Source: CAMPJM01 sp964440915 (GTDB taxonomy: Bacteria; Bacteroidota; Bacteroidia; Cytophagales; Cyclobacteriaceae). Taken from it: a stretch of 55,812 bases of DNA. The notes beneath the pieces are model-generated. The model was not told where the DNA came from, ran no database searches, and saw nothing but the letters and a program-made list of their open reading frames with translations. The DNA lies in contig CAYTTV010000022.1 of the NCBI GenBank assembly GCA_964440915.1, positions 1 through 55,812 on the forward strand. Direction: 5' to 3'. Position numbers and translations under genes: made by a program. How positions within the stretch are numbered: the first letter of the stretch is position 1; the number at the start of each line of letters is the position of its first letter. Positions 46,888 through 55,812 of this stretch are shown one piece after another.

Positions 46888-49800
46888 TTAATGTTTAGGA
46901 TTTAATCTAAGGAACAAAGGCAGATAAATGATAATAGCAATCACAGAGAAAAGCAGTCCTCCTATTACACCAGACGCAAAAGCAAACCAAAAAACCTCAT
47001 TTTGACCTCCCCATATAAAAGGAATTAACCCCACTACGGTGGATATTATGGTTAGGAATATCGGAATTATTTTATGGTTGAACGCCTTAATGTAGATTGA
47101 TAGTGGCGATCTATTCCGGTTGCTCTTACGGAAATTGTTAAAATCATTTATAATGAAAATCCCTGCGTTTACGGCAAGACCCGACAACATAATAAACGAA
47201 GCATATCCACCTTGGTCAAAATTGATATCAAATAAGTAAAACGTAAGGAATGCCCCAATGAAAGATATGGGGATTAGTGTAATGATCACAAGCGGTTGCA
47301 GCAGTGATTCGAATAGTATAGCACTGGCAAAATAGATAATTACGATGACGACCAATATCAGATAGTACTGTTTTTTGTCGTCTTTATCCCACCAACCTCC
47401 CCAATTGCCTACTTTGACAGAGTAGCCCAATGGCAGTACCTGCTTTACCTGCTCAACGTGGTCTTCTTGCACAATTTTTGCCAATTGGTGGGGTCCAATA
47501 AAATCGTAAGCTACTATCAGGCTATACTGCTGATTATTCTTATAAATGTTATTGCCTGTTCTTCTCCTATCAAGCGTGGCAAACTCTGACAGCTTATACA
47601 TGCGATCGTTTATGGCAATAGGCTCGTTGTTAAGACTCCAAGTATTAAACTCTTCGTGTCGATCGGAAGCTAACACGACCCACTGCATTTCGTTTTGACT
47701 ATATACAGGAGTCAAATAATTTCTATAAGCCCTATCTTGAAGGAAAACATAGAAATCTCTCATACTCACCTCTCTTTGAGCCAGGGCCTCTTTATTGAAA
47801 TCGAGGAAATATTCATGCAAGACATAGCTGTTCCATCCTATTTCTCCAGCAATCTCAACCTCTTTGATCCTATTGTTTTCTAAGAGTTTTGCTTGGAGCA
47901 ATTCCGCATAGCGATAAAGTTCATCATAATTATAACCTTCTAGCACTATCCTTTGACTCTTAGACATCGTGGCCAAAGCATTGGAAAATCCACGACCAAC
48001 GCCCGTTACGCTCCAATCCATTCCGCCCAAGCTGATCGCCTTAGATTCCAATTGACTTTTTAGGTAGTATGGGAAGCTGGAGAACTCATGTTCTGGCTTA
48101 AAGTTGATCGTGATGTTCGCGTTATAAATGTCGTAAATATTGGTTTGGAAAAGCTCAACTTCATCGAATTGACTGATAAAGTTTTCCATCTTTTGCATGG
48201 CTTCGTTCAACTGAACAATGGTGCAACCTTCAGGCATATTGCCTCTTACATTTAAGGTAGTTCGTGATGGTTCGGAATAGAACGCATTTTCGAAAACTTC
48301 TGTCGTAAATAACCTCCAAGACCCGCCCAAAACCTTTTCCAAAACAGGCTTTGCATCTTCCACAAACCAAGTTGTACCCAAAGTTTTATTGTAAGCTTCG
48401 GCCCATGCAGACTCCCCTTCTATTTCCTTTGGAAGCCAATGTACCGGGATACCAAAACCCAATAAAAACAACAGTAAGTATGCCCACCTGAAACGTCTAT
48501 TGAACTTTATAAACTTCAAATAAAAACTAGAGAGGGTCACTACTTTTCTTTTTCTATTAAAGAATCGTTTGCCTTTAACGAGTCTTATAGGAAATTTTTC
48601 CATTAAAGCAGGAATTAGAAAAAAAGCAACGAAACTGGAGATGCCCAGGTTGATGATGATTACCCAAGCAAAATCTATCAAATTCAGTTGTTGCTCTTCA
48701 TCGAGTAAGAAAATCACGGCCAAGGCCCCTATGGTGGTTATTGTAGCTGCCAAAATAGCCAGAAACACCTTCTTGTTTCCCGTATGGCGTAAATGATCTA
48801 TCATTACAATGCTATTGTCGATGATAATGCCGAAAGAAATCGTAATGCCAGCCAAGGAATATAAGTGGATCTCTACATTCAAGAAATAGTAGAAAATAAC
48901 GGCAATTACCAAGTTCGCTCCCACACTGATAAGGATTAGCAGTAGGTATCTGAATTGGCGGCTTACAATCAGTACAAACGTTAATAAAATTATCAACGAA
49001 AATATTGCCCGTTGAAATATTTTCGTCAACTCATCTTTCAAAAAATCTGTGGTATCCTGAGATTTTATGATTGTGTAGCCTATGGGAAGCTGAGATTTAA
49101 TCAGATTTTGAATAACGGTTTTCACCCTTTCCCCTACCTTAATGGCATTGGCATCTGAATCCGAATATATGACTATATTAATAGTATTAAGCCCATTAAT
49201 ACGAAAATAGGCATTGGGCATCTGCTCTTTGAAACGTATATCCGCTATATCGGCCAAGTATATGACCCTATCGCCCACTTTTTTTACAGGAATCGTATTC
49301 CATGGAAGACCATCCTCCCGGTCAAAACGCAACACCATTCCCGTTTCCTTCGATTGTCCTTCATGAATGCTCACATCTCCCTTGCCCAAATATTGAGACT
49401 GGAAGAAATTTTGAACCTGTGAATGAATATCGGTTACGGAAATCCCCAAGTTTTGGATATCACTTACACGATAATTTATTTCCCATTCATAAGGTGTGGC
49501 CCCATAAACATTGACTTCACTAACTCCTTCAACTTTAGACAGTTCAGGCAGGATTTGCTCTTCGGCAAATTTCTGAATATAAACAGGGCTAGCGCTTGCT
49601 GATAATGTATAGCTCAAAAGCACGCTCTTTCTATTGCCAGCGGCACTGAGCGATATGTGTGGATAAGACACATGACGGGGAAACTCTGGGTACGCTTGCC
49701 GTACAAGACTAGCGATTTCAAACCGGGCAGCATCAATATCTACGTTGTCCTTGTATTCGATGGAAATATTGCCACTACCTTTATAAGATTGTGAATATAT

Positions 49801-50031
49801 CGCATTGATTCCCTTCACAGCACTAAAGAGTCCTTCTAGTTTGGAAGTGACTTCTTGTTCTATCAATCTTGCAGAAGCATCATGCCATCTGAAGGAAACA
49901 TTTAATCTCGAAACGGTATTGGATGGGTTGAGTTGGAGATTTAACAAAGGCAAAAAGCTAGCCCCAATAATCACCAGGCAAGTGAATACCACAATGATAG
50001 AAAATGAAGAAAGCTGGGATTTAGGGTTCAA
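46888..50031 (-). CDS. RND efflux permease (second permease of the locus)
   Basis: 1047 residues, standard length for an RND transporter with twelve membrane helices and two large periplasmic loops. The fourth-helix motif SFGIIIDNSIVMIDHLRH has the proton-relay Asp, and the matching C-terminal half reads MLSGLAVNAGIFIINDFNNF. The divergent N-terminus (SFSIIVVFTCLVIIGASFLP) and the large-loop phrases differ from AcrB, as is usual for Bacteroidota subfamilies. Substrate class (drug, metal or lipid) cannot be set. It is the last gene here of a minus-strand locus, 238 bases after the TolC-like gene across a repeat-rich spacer. Confidence 0.92.
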   Translation of the reverse strand: MNPKSQLSSFSIIVVFTCLVIIGASFLPLLNLQLNPSNTVSRLNVSFRWHDASARLIEQEVTSKLEGLFSAVKGINAIYSQSYKGSGNISIEYKDNVDIDAARFEIASLVRQAYPEFPRHVSYPHISLSAAGNRKSVLLSYTLSASASPVYIQKFAEEQILPELSKVEGVSEVNVYGATPYEWEINYRVSDIQNLGISVTDIHSQVQNFFQSQYLGKGDVSIHEGQSKETGMVLRFDREDGLPWNTIPVKKVGDRVIYLADIADIRFKEQMPNAYFRINGLNTINIVIYSDSDANAIKVGERVKTVIQNLIKSQLPIGYTIIKSQDTTDFLKDELTKIFQRAIFSLIILLTFVLIVSRQFRYLLLILISVGANLVIAVIFYYFLNVEIHLYSLAGITISFGIIIDNSIVMIDHLRHTGNKKVFLAILAATITTIGALAVIFLLDEEQQLNLIDFAWVIIINLGISSFVAFFLIPALMEKFPIRLVKGKRFFNRKRKVVTLSSFYLKFIKFNRRFRWAYLLLFLLGFGIPVHWLPKEIEGESAWAEAYNKTLGTTWFVEDAKPVLEKVLGGSWRLFTTEVFENAFYSEPSRTTLNVRGNMPEGCTIVQLNEAMQKMENFISQFDEVELFQTNIYDIYNANITINFKPEHEFSSFPYYLKSQLESKAISLGGMDWSVTGVGRGFSNALATMSKSQRIVLEGYNYDELYRYAELLQAKLLENNRIKEVEIAGEIGWNSYVLHEYFLDFNKEALAQREVSMRDFYVFLQDRAYRNYLTPVYSQNEMQWVVLASDRHEEFNTWSLNNEPIAINDRMYKLSEFATLDRRRTGNNIYKNNQQYSLIVAYDFIGPHQLAKIVQEDHVEQVKQVLPLGYSVKVGNWGGWWDKDDKKQYYLILVVIVIIYFASAILFESLLQPLVIITLIPISFIGAFLTFYLFDINFDQGGYASFIMLSGLAVNAGIFIINDFNNFRKSNRNRSPLSIYIKAFNHKIIPIFLTIISTVVGLIPFIWGGQNEVFWFAFASGVIGGLLFSVIAIIIYLPLFLRLNPKH

Positions 50032-50269
50032 AGTTTGTGTTGTTTACAGGATTAAATTGTTTGCAGGGTTTAAAGGGTTTGGGTGTTTACATCGTTTAGG
50101 GTTTACATTGTTTTCAAGTTTGAGATTTACAATGTTTGATGGTTTTGGAGTTTTATCAAACATTGTGAGCAGTTTTTCTAACGACATAAAATATTCCCAA
50201 CCAACTCATCCTTAAACCTATATAATAACATGATCAGTGCTCCAATCTTATATATTGACAACCTGCACG
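50032..50269. repeat. Low-complexity GTTTACATTG-word spacer with a strong hairpin
   Basis: The spacer between the TolC-like and permease genes is built from GTTTACATTGTTT-like words (50034-50150). It ends in a perfect 12-bp inverted repeat, ACAATGTTTGAT (50129-50140) with ATCAAACATTGT (50155-50166), loop 14 bases. Confidence 0.7.
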
Positions 50270-51751
50270 CTATTCGGCAATAATTTTGTTAAAATCCTCG
50301 GCTAGAGGCCTTCCTTCCATGAAGTTATACAGCGATAACTGTTGGACTTCATAATAGTATCTCCAATAGGCATGGACACTCATAATATAGTTTTCCTTGG
50401 CAGCTTGCCTGGCATTCATAGCGGTATTCATGGTCAGTACATCGGAAACACCCAGCAAGAATCGCTTTTTCGTTAGCTCAAATGACTCCTCAGAGATTTC
50501 GGTCGCTTTGTGGGAGTTCATTACCAATGATTCCTGTAGATTGAAATCAATTACCTTGAGGACAACCTCTTGACGGAAGTCAATTTCGGCCTGTTTCACC
50601 TCAATCTCTACCACCTCATGATTTCTTTCTGCCATTTGCCTTTGCCCTTTTCGCTCTCCCCAATCCAGAATAGGAATGGTCATATTCAGTGCCACCATTT
50701 GCTGATCAAGTGGTTGCTGATAGACCGTTTCCCAATAGGACGATTGGCCATTAAGTCCGTAACTAGCCGCAAGACTTAGGTCAACTCTATTCTCTTTGAT
50801 GGTCCTGTCCAAGTCCCTTTGGCTTTCAAGGATACGATGCCGAAAATTCATAAAATCCGGATTGTACTCCAAAGCATAGACAATGGCTTCGTTTTCGTCT
50901 ATTCGAAGCCCTTCTGCTATCGACGGAAGGACAGGTGCAAAAGCAATGTTTTCATCGAATCCCAAAAAAGAGTTCAGGTTAAAGCGGGCCTTACTTAGGT
51001 TTTTTTGTGCTTGTGTGAGGGCTATCCCTGCATTGAATTTTCTTAATTCAAGGTTGAGCAAATCTTCCTTCTCAATGGCCGCTATGGCAAATCTCTTTTG
51101 GCCTATGGCATACAATGTATCTGATGTAGCCAGGTCATGCTGGGCCATTTCCCATTTCATATTGGCCAGTACCAGGTCAAAGAAATACGCTACCGCTCTC
51201 AAATAAATATCTTGCTGGTCTTGGAGATATTCTTGTTTAGCCTTCTCAAATTTTAGGGGAGCTATTTCCTTTTGCCATTTCAGTGGATTGTGAGCAAGCA
51301 ATGGTTGGTAGAATCCCACCCTGACAGGCGTGGCACTAAAAGTAGTAACTTCTCCAGTACCATAATTTTGGAGTCTGCCAAAATCCGAATTTATATAAAA
51401 GCTACCTCCCGTGAGCCCAAGGTTCTGCGTAAGCTCCAGGTTGGCATAAGAATCCAATATCTGTGTTTCCCGATACACATCGATATTTCTTTCAAAATCA
51501 TATCGCTTTTGAACGCTTCTGTTATAGGTAAAAGGGCGCAACTGGACTGTGGCCTGGGGCAGACGCTTTGCCTTGAACGACTTGTATTCCCAATAGCTAG
51601 CGAGGTAAATATTTTTAGCCTTAAAAGCCGCCAGAGACTTCTCATAGGCGAGGCCCAATACTTCTTCAAGGGTTATTTTATTTTCATTGCTCTGGGCAAC
51701 TGCCGAACTTGCCAAAAAGATCAACAGAAGCCAAGTGAAGTATCTTTTCAT
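50270..51751 (-). CDS. TolC-family outer membrane efflux protein
   Basis: 493 residues with a signal peptide (1-19, ending AVAQ). The two-fold TolC layout of long coiled helices is visible, for example ALTQAQKNLSKARFNLNSFLGFDE in the first half and VEIEVKQAEIDFRQEVVLKVIDFNLQ in the second (cited in part). The strand regions SLAASYGLNGQSSYWET and VALNMTIPILDWGERKGQ are standard for the outer-membrane barrel. It forms the exit duct for the RND permeases on both sides of it in the operon. The needed membrane fusion protein is not in the window. Confidence 0.92.
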   Translation of the reverse strand: MKRYFTWLLLIFLASSAVAQSNENKITLEEVLGLAYEKSLAAFKAKNIYLASYWEYKSFKAKRLPQATVQLRPFTYNRSVQKRYDFERNIDVYRETQILDSYANLELTQNLGLTGGSFYINSDFGRLQNYGTGEVTTFSATPVRVGFYQPLLAHNPLKWQKEIAPLKFEKAKQEYLQDQQDIYLRAVAYFFDLVLANMKWEMAQHDLATSDTLYAIGQKRFAIAAIEKEDLLNLELRKFNAGIALTQAQKNLSKARFNLNSFLGFDENIAFAPVLPSIAEGLRIDENEAIVYALEYNPDFMNFRHRILESQRDLDRTIKENRVDLSLAASYGLNGQSSYWETVYQQPLDQQMVALNMTIPILDWGERKGQRQMAERNHEVVEIEVKQAEIDFRQEVVLKVIDFNLQESLVMNSHKATEISEESFELTKKRFLLGVSDVLTMNTAMNARQAAKENYIMSVHAYWRYYYEVQQLSLYNFMEGRPLAEDFNKIIAE

Positions 51752-51954
51752 TGTATTTTATTTGTTTCTCGTTATTGTTTAGAAAGGTTTAGATGTTTGG
51801 AAGTTTACAATGTTTAAAAGTTTGAGCGTTTATAGGGTTTACATTGTTTAGAAGTTCAAACTGTTGTCAACTATTTCAAACCCTAATAACATTTTCAAAC
51901 TATTCCAAACATTTTCATACCTCAAACATTTCAGCCCTGTAACTCTAAACTTTT
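51752..51954. repeat. Bipartite GTTT / AAAC word spacer with nested stems
   Basis: The first part (51771-51856) is made of GTTTACATTGTTTAGAAG-like words and the second (51857-51935) of CAAACATTTTC-like words. ATGTTTGGAA (51793-51802) pairs perfectly with TTCCAAACAT (51903-51912), and inside it AGGGTTT (51834-51840) with AAACCCT (51878-51884). Confidence 0.7.
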
Positions 51955-54900
51955 TCACCGCTTTAAATAATAGTAGCATAAAGGAATAAAATATAAGCTC
52001 ACCAAAGTACCCACTATCATCCCTCCAATAACTGTCAATGCAAGCGGCACCTGAAGGTCTGCTCCTAGTCCCGAAGTAAATAGCAATGGCACTAAGGCCA
52101 GTATTGTTGTCAAGCTCGTCATCACAATCGCCTTTAGCCTTCTTTGGCCTGCTGTTGCCAAGGCCCTAAGTGTATTGTATCCTTCTTTTCTCAACTGATT
52201 AACAGTATCTATTTTTAAGATAGAATCATTGATAATGATGCCCACCATCGCTACTATACCGATCATTGCCATGATATTGATTGTTTGACCGAATAACGCT
52301 AACATCAGAAAAGCCCCAAAAATACCTATAGGCACTTCCATGAGTATGATGAGGGGGAGGATCAAAGACTCGAATTGTGAAGCCAGAATAAAATAAAGCA
52401 AAAGCAATGAGACGGTCAGGATGATCAGCAGCTCCTTTATCAATTCCTTGTTCGAAAAAATAGCTCCTGTAAAGGTAGCTTTTAGCAGATTGTTTTTACC
52501 CAGAACCGATTGTACCCTCTCTACAACGGCAGGTACCGCTGCCTCCTTTATGTCAAAATCAATCGGAAAGTACTCTCCTTCCTGACCTGCATATATTTCC
52601 TTAAGGTCATAATCCTTTCCTTCAGTAATCAGATCATTGACAGGATAAAGAATACCCCTATTGTTGGGCACGAAAGTTTCCGATAACACTTCACCAATGA
52701 GCCTTGGTCGTTCACCCAATATTACCGGAATAAAATACTGATTGTCGGTTATGGTCATTACCTCCCTTTCATTGAAGGCACTCTTCAACGTCTTATACAA
52801 TACATCACTGGATATGCCGTAATTTATAGTCTTTAAAGGGTCAATTTTTAACACTAAATGCTCTTGCATTGCAGGACTTCTAATTGGAAAATCCGGTAAG
52901 GCTTTTTTTAATTGATCTATTTCCTGACGAAAGATCGCTTTCTGTTGGTCGCCAAAATCCCTTGCCCCTACGAGCCTGGCTGTCAATGGCGCTTCATCAT
53001 CGGCAAATATCATTTCGAAAACATTTTCAGCTTCGGAGAATCCAAAGACTACCAATGGGTTTTTAGACAATACCTCAGTAATTCTCGACTTGACATCTGA
53101 AAGCACGTCTGGCGATCTGACCCTTAAATACAAGGTGGCTTCTGAAGAAGTTGCATTGCTTTTTTTGTCCAGCAAAAATTGCTGATCGCCAATCATGCAG
53201 GTATGCTGCACGAGATCAGGTTCGATATAAGAGAGTAACTGCTGTACCCTCCGGCTATTTTCTTCAATATTGATACTTTCATTCCAATCCAGCACCAATA
53301 ATGTCTCATCTTGAGTAATAAGGGGAAGCTTAGATTTGTCCAGTGTCTGGTATAAAAAAAATGTACAAATCAGCATAAAGAAGACGATTGCCCACACACT
53401 CGTTTGATTGCGCATGGTGAACCTAAATCCCTTTTCATACAAACCTTCATAATCGATCCATTTTATCCACCTCAAAAGCCTGCTTTTGGTTTTTGTTTCC
53501 TTCTCTTTCGAGTAGAACACCTTGTAATAAACGGGCAATATGGTAATGGCCACGGCCAATGATACAAACAGCCCAATAGATACCGCCAACGCTTGATCGT
53601 AAAACAGTGCCCCTGCTATGCCGCTGATAAATATAAGCGGGACAAAAACTGCACAAGTCGTAAGTGCAGCGCTGATCATCGGAGTAATCACTTCGTTGGT
53701 TCCTTTCACACAGGCCTGAAAAAGGGGCTTACCCCGTTGGATATGTTGCGTGATGTTGTCAATGACAATAATGGAATTGTCGACCATCATACCCACCCCT
53801 AGCACCAAACCTGACAGAGATATGATGTTGATGGAAATATCGAGCAAATAAAAACACAACAAACAAACGACAAGAGAAGTGGGTATAGTAATGCCAATCA
53901 GGATAGGGGCCTTGAAGTCCTTCATAAAGAAGAACATAACCAAAAAGGCCAAGGCTGCACCCCATACCAAGCTCTCCTTCAAGTTAGTAATAGAATAGTT
54001 CAGTAGTTTGGTCTGATCTCGTGTGATCTCAAAATCAATGGTGGGATAGTCCGATTTTAATATGCCCACAAGCCAATTCAACTTATCTTCCAATACCATC
54101 ATCTGAGCATCGCTTTGCTTGATGATAGCCAAAGACAACGCATCTTTGCCATTGGAGGTGATCATACCACTGCGCTTTTGTGGATGTTCAATTACCTCTG
54201 CCAGATCTTTGAGTTGGAAAATCCTGTCGTCCACCCTAAGGTATATTGCCATAATATCCCTGATATCTCGTAAGGTGCTGCTAAAACGAACATTATACTG
54301 ATATTGTCCATCTTGGATCAATAGATTGCCCAATTCTACATTGTTGTTGTACAAGGCATTTTCTAGATCTTGGAGGCCCAGTTTTAGGGCATTCAGTTTT
54401 TGTATATCCGGGATAATGAGGATTTCTGAATATACCATCCCGCTCATATCGACCATGGCTACTTCTGGGAGCTGCTCAATCCTTTTCCTTATCACAGAAC
54501 TTGCAAACCTGCTCAATTCAATAAATTTCTGAGAAGTAGGATAGAGTTGGTCGTTCTGCTGCCCTTCATTGGAGGCAAACCTTACCGCATCATCGTTCAC
54601 CGTTAGATTGAGGTACAAAACGGGTAGGTCCGTAGCACTTGTTTTGACGACCTTGGGCCTGCTGATTTCTCTGGGCAAGCTGCTCATGCTTTGATCTATT
54701 TTTTCATTGACTTCAATATAAGCGTAATTAATATCCGTGCCATAATCAAACCGCAAGTGAATCAGGGCATTCTCATCTCTTGCCACACTTTTTATGTCGC
54801 TTAAGTGACTGGCCTGCATGAGTTGCCTGCGCAAGGTGGTTATGATAGCATCCTCCACTTCCCGGGCTGGCATGTTTTGAGCATTTACTTGAACGGTAAT

Positions 54901-55026
54901 CTCAGGTACATCGATATCTGGCATCAGCGAGACAGGAAGGAAAGTAATAGCAAAAAAGCCCAGTACCAGTATGGCAATGAATGTCATAGTGACGGCAATA
55001 GGGCGTTCTATTAAAAATTTAACCAT
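51955..55026 (-). CDS. RND efflux permease (first permease of the locus)
   Basis: 1023 residues, full length. The start MVKFLIERPIAVTMTFIAI is typical of the AcrB/MdtB-like class. Helix 4 carries LGVGMMVDNSIIVIDNI with the proton-relay Asp. The C-terminal half ends with IAMVGIIINDSILKIDTVNQL and RRLKAIVMTSLTTILALVPLLF. The protein uses the proton gradient to expel substrates through the TolC-like duct. A second, distinct permease lies downstream, so the locus may form a two-permease pump like MdtBC; this is inference. Substrate is unknown. Confidence 0.93.
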   Translation of the reverse strand: MVKFLIERPIAVTMTFIAILVLGFFAITFLPVSLMPDIDVPEITVQVNAQNMPAREVEDAIITTLRRQLMQASHLSDIKSVARDENALIHLRFDYGTDINYAYIEVNEKIDQSMSSLPREISRPKVVKTSATDLPVLYLNLTVNDDAVRFASNEGQQNDQLYPTSQKFIELSRFASSVIRKRIEQLPEVAMVDMSGMVYSEILIIPDIQKLNALKLGLQDLENALYNNNVELGNLLIQDGQYQYNVRFSSTLRDIRDIMAIYLRVDDRIFQLKDLAEVIEHPQKRSGMITSNGKDALSLAIIKQSDAQMMVLEDKLNWLVGILKSDYPTIDFEITRDQTKLLNYSITNLKESLVWGAALAFLVMFFFMKDFKAPILIGITIPTSLVVCLLCFYLLDISINIISLSGLVLGVGMMVDNSIIVIDNITQHIQRGKPLFQACVKGTNEVITPMISAALTTCAVFVPLIFISGIAGALFYDQALAVSIGLFVSLAVAITILPVYYKVFYSKEKETKTKSRLLRWIKWIDYEGLYEKGFRFTMRNQTSVWAIVFFMLICTFFLYQTLDKSKLPLITQDETLLVLDWNESINIEENSRRVQQLLSYIEPDLVQHTCMIGDQQFLLDKKSNATSSEATLYLRVRSPDVLSDVKSRITEVLSKNPLVVFGFSEAENVFEMIFADDEAPLTARLVGARDFGDQQKAIFRQEIDQLKKALPDFPIRSPAMQEHLVLKIDPLKTINYGISSDVLYKTLKSAFNEREVMTITDNQYFIPVILGERPRLIGEVLSETFVPNNRGILYPVNDLITEGKDYDLKEIYAGQEGEYFPIDFDIKEAAVPAVVERVQSVLGKNNLLKATFTGAIFSNKELIKELLIILTVSLLLLYFILASQFESLILPLIILMEVPIGIFGAFLMLALFGQTINIMAMIGIVAMVGIIINDSILKIDTVNQLRKEGYNTLRALATAGQRRLKAIVMTSLTTILALVPLLFTSGLGADLQVPLALTVIGGMIVGTLVSLYFIPLCYYYLKR

Positions 55027-55482
55027 TAGGAAGGGTTTACAATTTTAAGGGGTTTATAAGTTTAAGGGTTTACATTGTTTACATGGTTTAGAAGTTTTCC
55101 AACCTCAAACATTTCCAAACATTTCAAACCATCCCAAACTATTTCAAACATTTTAAAGGGTTTACATCGTTTACATTGGTTAGAAAGTTCGGACTATCCA
55201 CTATCCCAAACATTTCCAAACAATTCAAACATTTCAAACTATTTCAAACATTTTAAAGGGTTTACATTGTTTACATGGTTAGAAAGTTCGGACTATCCAC
55301 TATCCCAAACATTTCCAAACAATTCAAACAATTCAAACTATTCCAAACATTTTAAAAGGGTTTACATCGTTCACATGGTTAGAAAGTTCGGACTATCCAC
55401 TATTCCAAACATTTCCAAACAATTCAAACATCTTCAAACATTTCCAAACATTTCAAACCATCCCAAACATTTTTTGTCAATT
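55027..55482. repeat. Tandem array of about 100-bp GTTTACATTG / CAAACATTTC repeats
   Basis: Copies start at the AAGGG or AAAGGG before GTTTACAT: about 55064 (91 bp, lacks the middle), 55155 (100 bp), 55255 (100 bp) and 55355 (to about 55455). Each has a GTTTACATTGTTTACATGG half, a middle GGACTATCCACTATCC present in the last three copies, and a CAAACATTTCCAAAC half. ATTGTTT in the first half can pair with AAACAAT in the second. Confidence 0.8.
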
Positions 55483-55812
55483 TTAACTTTTGTATTTAAT
55501 TCCTTTATAGGTCGATTTAGATAGATAACCCATTAAATTATAGAGTTTCCGGCCTAGTTCATTAGCCAGCTCATAAACCCTATGGAACTGCTCTTCCGAA
55601 ATATGCTTTCTATCCAATGCGCGATATAATTGTGCCCTGGACTCTCCGCATGAGCCTTTTGAAATAGAAAGAAACTGTATGAATTCTTTTCTTTCTCCCC
55701 TTTCAAATCCTTCTGCTATGTTATCCATGACAGAGCCACTTGACCTCCTTATCTGATCTTTAAGGCTGAAATCCTTGGAAAAGGCATCAGCTAATGTCAA
55801 TTCATAAATCTC
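55483..55812 (-). CDS. Four-helix bundle (S23-like) protein, 5' end outside the window
   Basis: At least 110 residues; the reading frame runs off the window at 55812. The frame reads EIYELTLADAFSKDF before the first internal start, which matches the family pattern, so the true start lies beyond the edge. Phrases DQIRRSSGSVMDNIAEGFER, EFIQFLSISKGSCGESRAQL and ELANELGRKLYNLMGYL are hallmarks of the 23S rRNA-intervening-sequence (S23) four-helix bundle family, common in Bacteroidota and of unknown role. It lies at the head of the repeat array upstream of the efflux genes. Confidence 0.88.
   Translation of the reverse strand, partial: EIYELTLADAFSKDFSLKDQIRRSSGSVMDNIAEGFERGERKEFIQFLSISKGSCGESRAQLYRALDRKHISEEQFHRVYELANELGRKLYNLMGYLSKSTYKGIKYKS

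Noticed and set aside
55064..55455. CRISPR array
   Set aside because: The repeats are about 100 bp, contiguous and without unique spacers, and no cas gene is present.
55075..55524. Open frame of about 149 codons through the 100-bp repeats, giving a repeated peptide
   Set aside because: It follows the DNA repeat, the unit length is not a multiple of three in all copies, composition is low-complexity, and it overlaps the S23-like gene on the other strand.
55483..55812. Possible diversity-generating retroelement, because S23-like proteins resemble Avd
   Set aside because: No reverse transcriptase, template repeat or variable repeat is visible in the window.

Overview
The window reads as a chromosomal scaffold segment from a member of the Bacteroidota, most likely order Cytophagales. 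Supporting signs are type IX secretion C-terminal signals (one gliding-associated CHU_C type, one short type A), three giant hybrid sensor kinases with Reg_prop/Y_Y_Y sensor regions, a three-gene succinate dehydrogenase of the b558 type, acidic lipoprotein N-termini, and a promoter of the Bacteroidota TTG...TAnnTTTG class before sdhC. The genus cannot be fixed from the sequence. A run of 100 N (37536-37635) marks a scaffold join of unknown true size.

Region 1 (1-14840) is mostly housekeeping: a small outer-membrane barrel, a probable minus-strand operon (hotdog thioesterase, 3-methyladenine DNA glycosylase, 2-hydroxyacid dehydrogenase, universal stress protein), a DUF2911 protein, a hybrid kinase with two receiver domains, an FMN reductase, biotin synthase, SppA peptidase, FolK and FabD. 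A GC-rich, structured intergenic element lies at about 1066-1163.

Region 2 (14987-23970) has a 935-residue cell-surface protein with a gliding-motility C-terminus, sdhCAB with a good promoter and terminator, a lipoprotein, an AraC regulator and a tRNA-Leu(CAA) with its own terminator.

Region 3 (24406-37496) is a sugar locus: a hybrid two-component regulator with an AraC output faces a minus-strand set of ThuA-like protein, GH97 glycosidase, aldo/keto reductase, FucP-type symporter, COG3618 lactonase and zinc alcohol dehydrogenase, with a divergent LacI regulator. The enzyme set fits oxidative L-galactose catabolism (L-galactose to lactone to L-galactonate to D-tagaturonate) better than L-fucose catabolism, because it has a zinc dehydrogenase in place of a fuconate dehydratase.

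Region 4 (37688-46839) holds a secreted trypsin-like peptidase, a sulfatase-modifying-factor-like lipoprotein that lacks one catalytic cysteine, a GH11 xylanase lipoprotein with a CBM60-like module, and a second double-receiver hybrid kinase. A perfect 14-bp LacI-type palindrome lies upstream of the xylanase.

Region 5 (46888-55812) is an RND efflux locus: permease, TolC-like channel and second permease, then a partial four-helix-bundle (S23-like) gene at the window edge. All three spacers here are filled with unusual low-complexity words (GTTTACATTGTTTA in the first part, CAAACATTTC in the second) that form inverted repeats. One has become a tandem array of about 100 bp. The sdhA-sdhB spacer has the same architecture built from different words. 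This spacer family is the most unusual feature seen.
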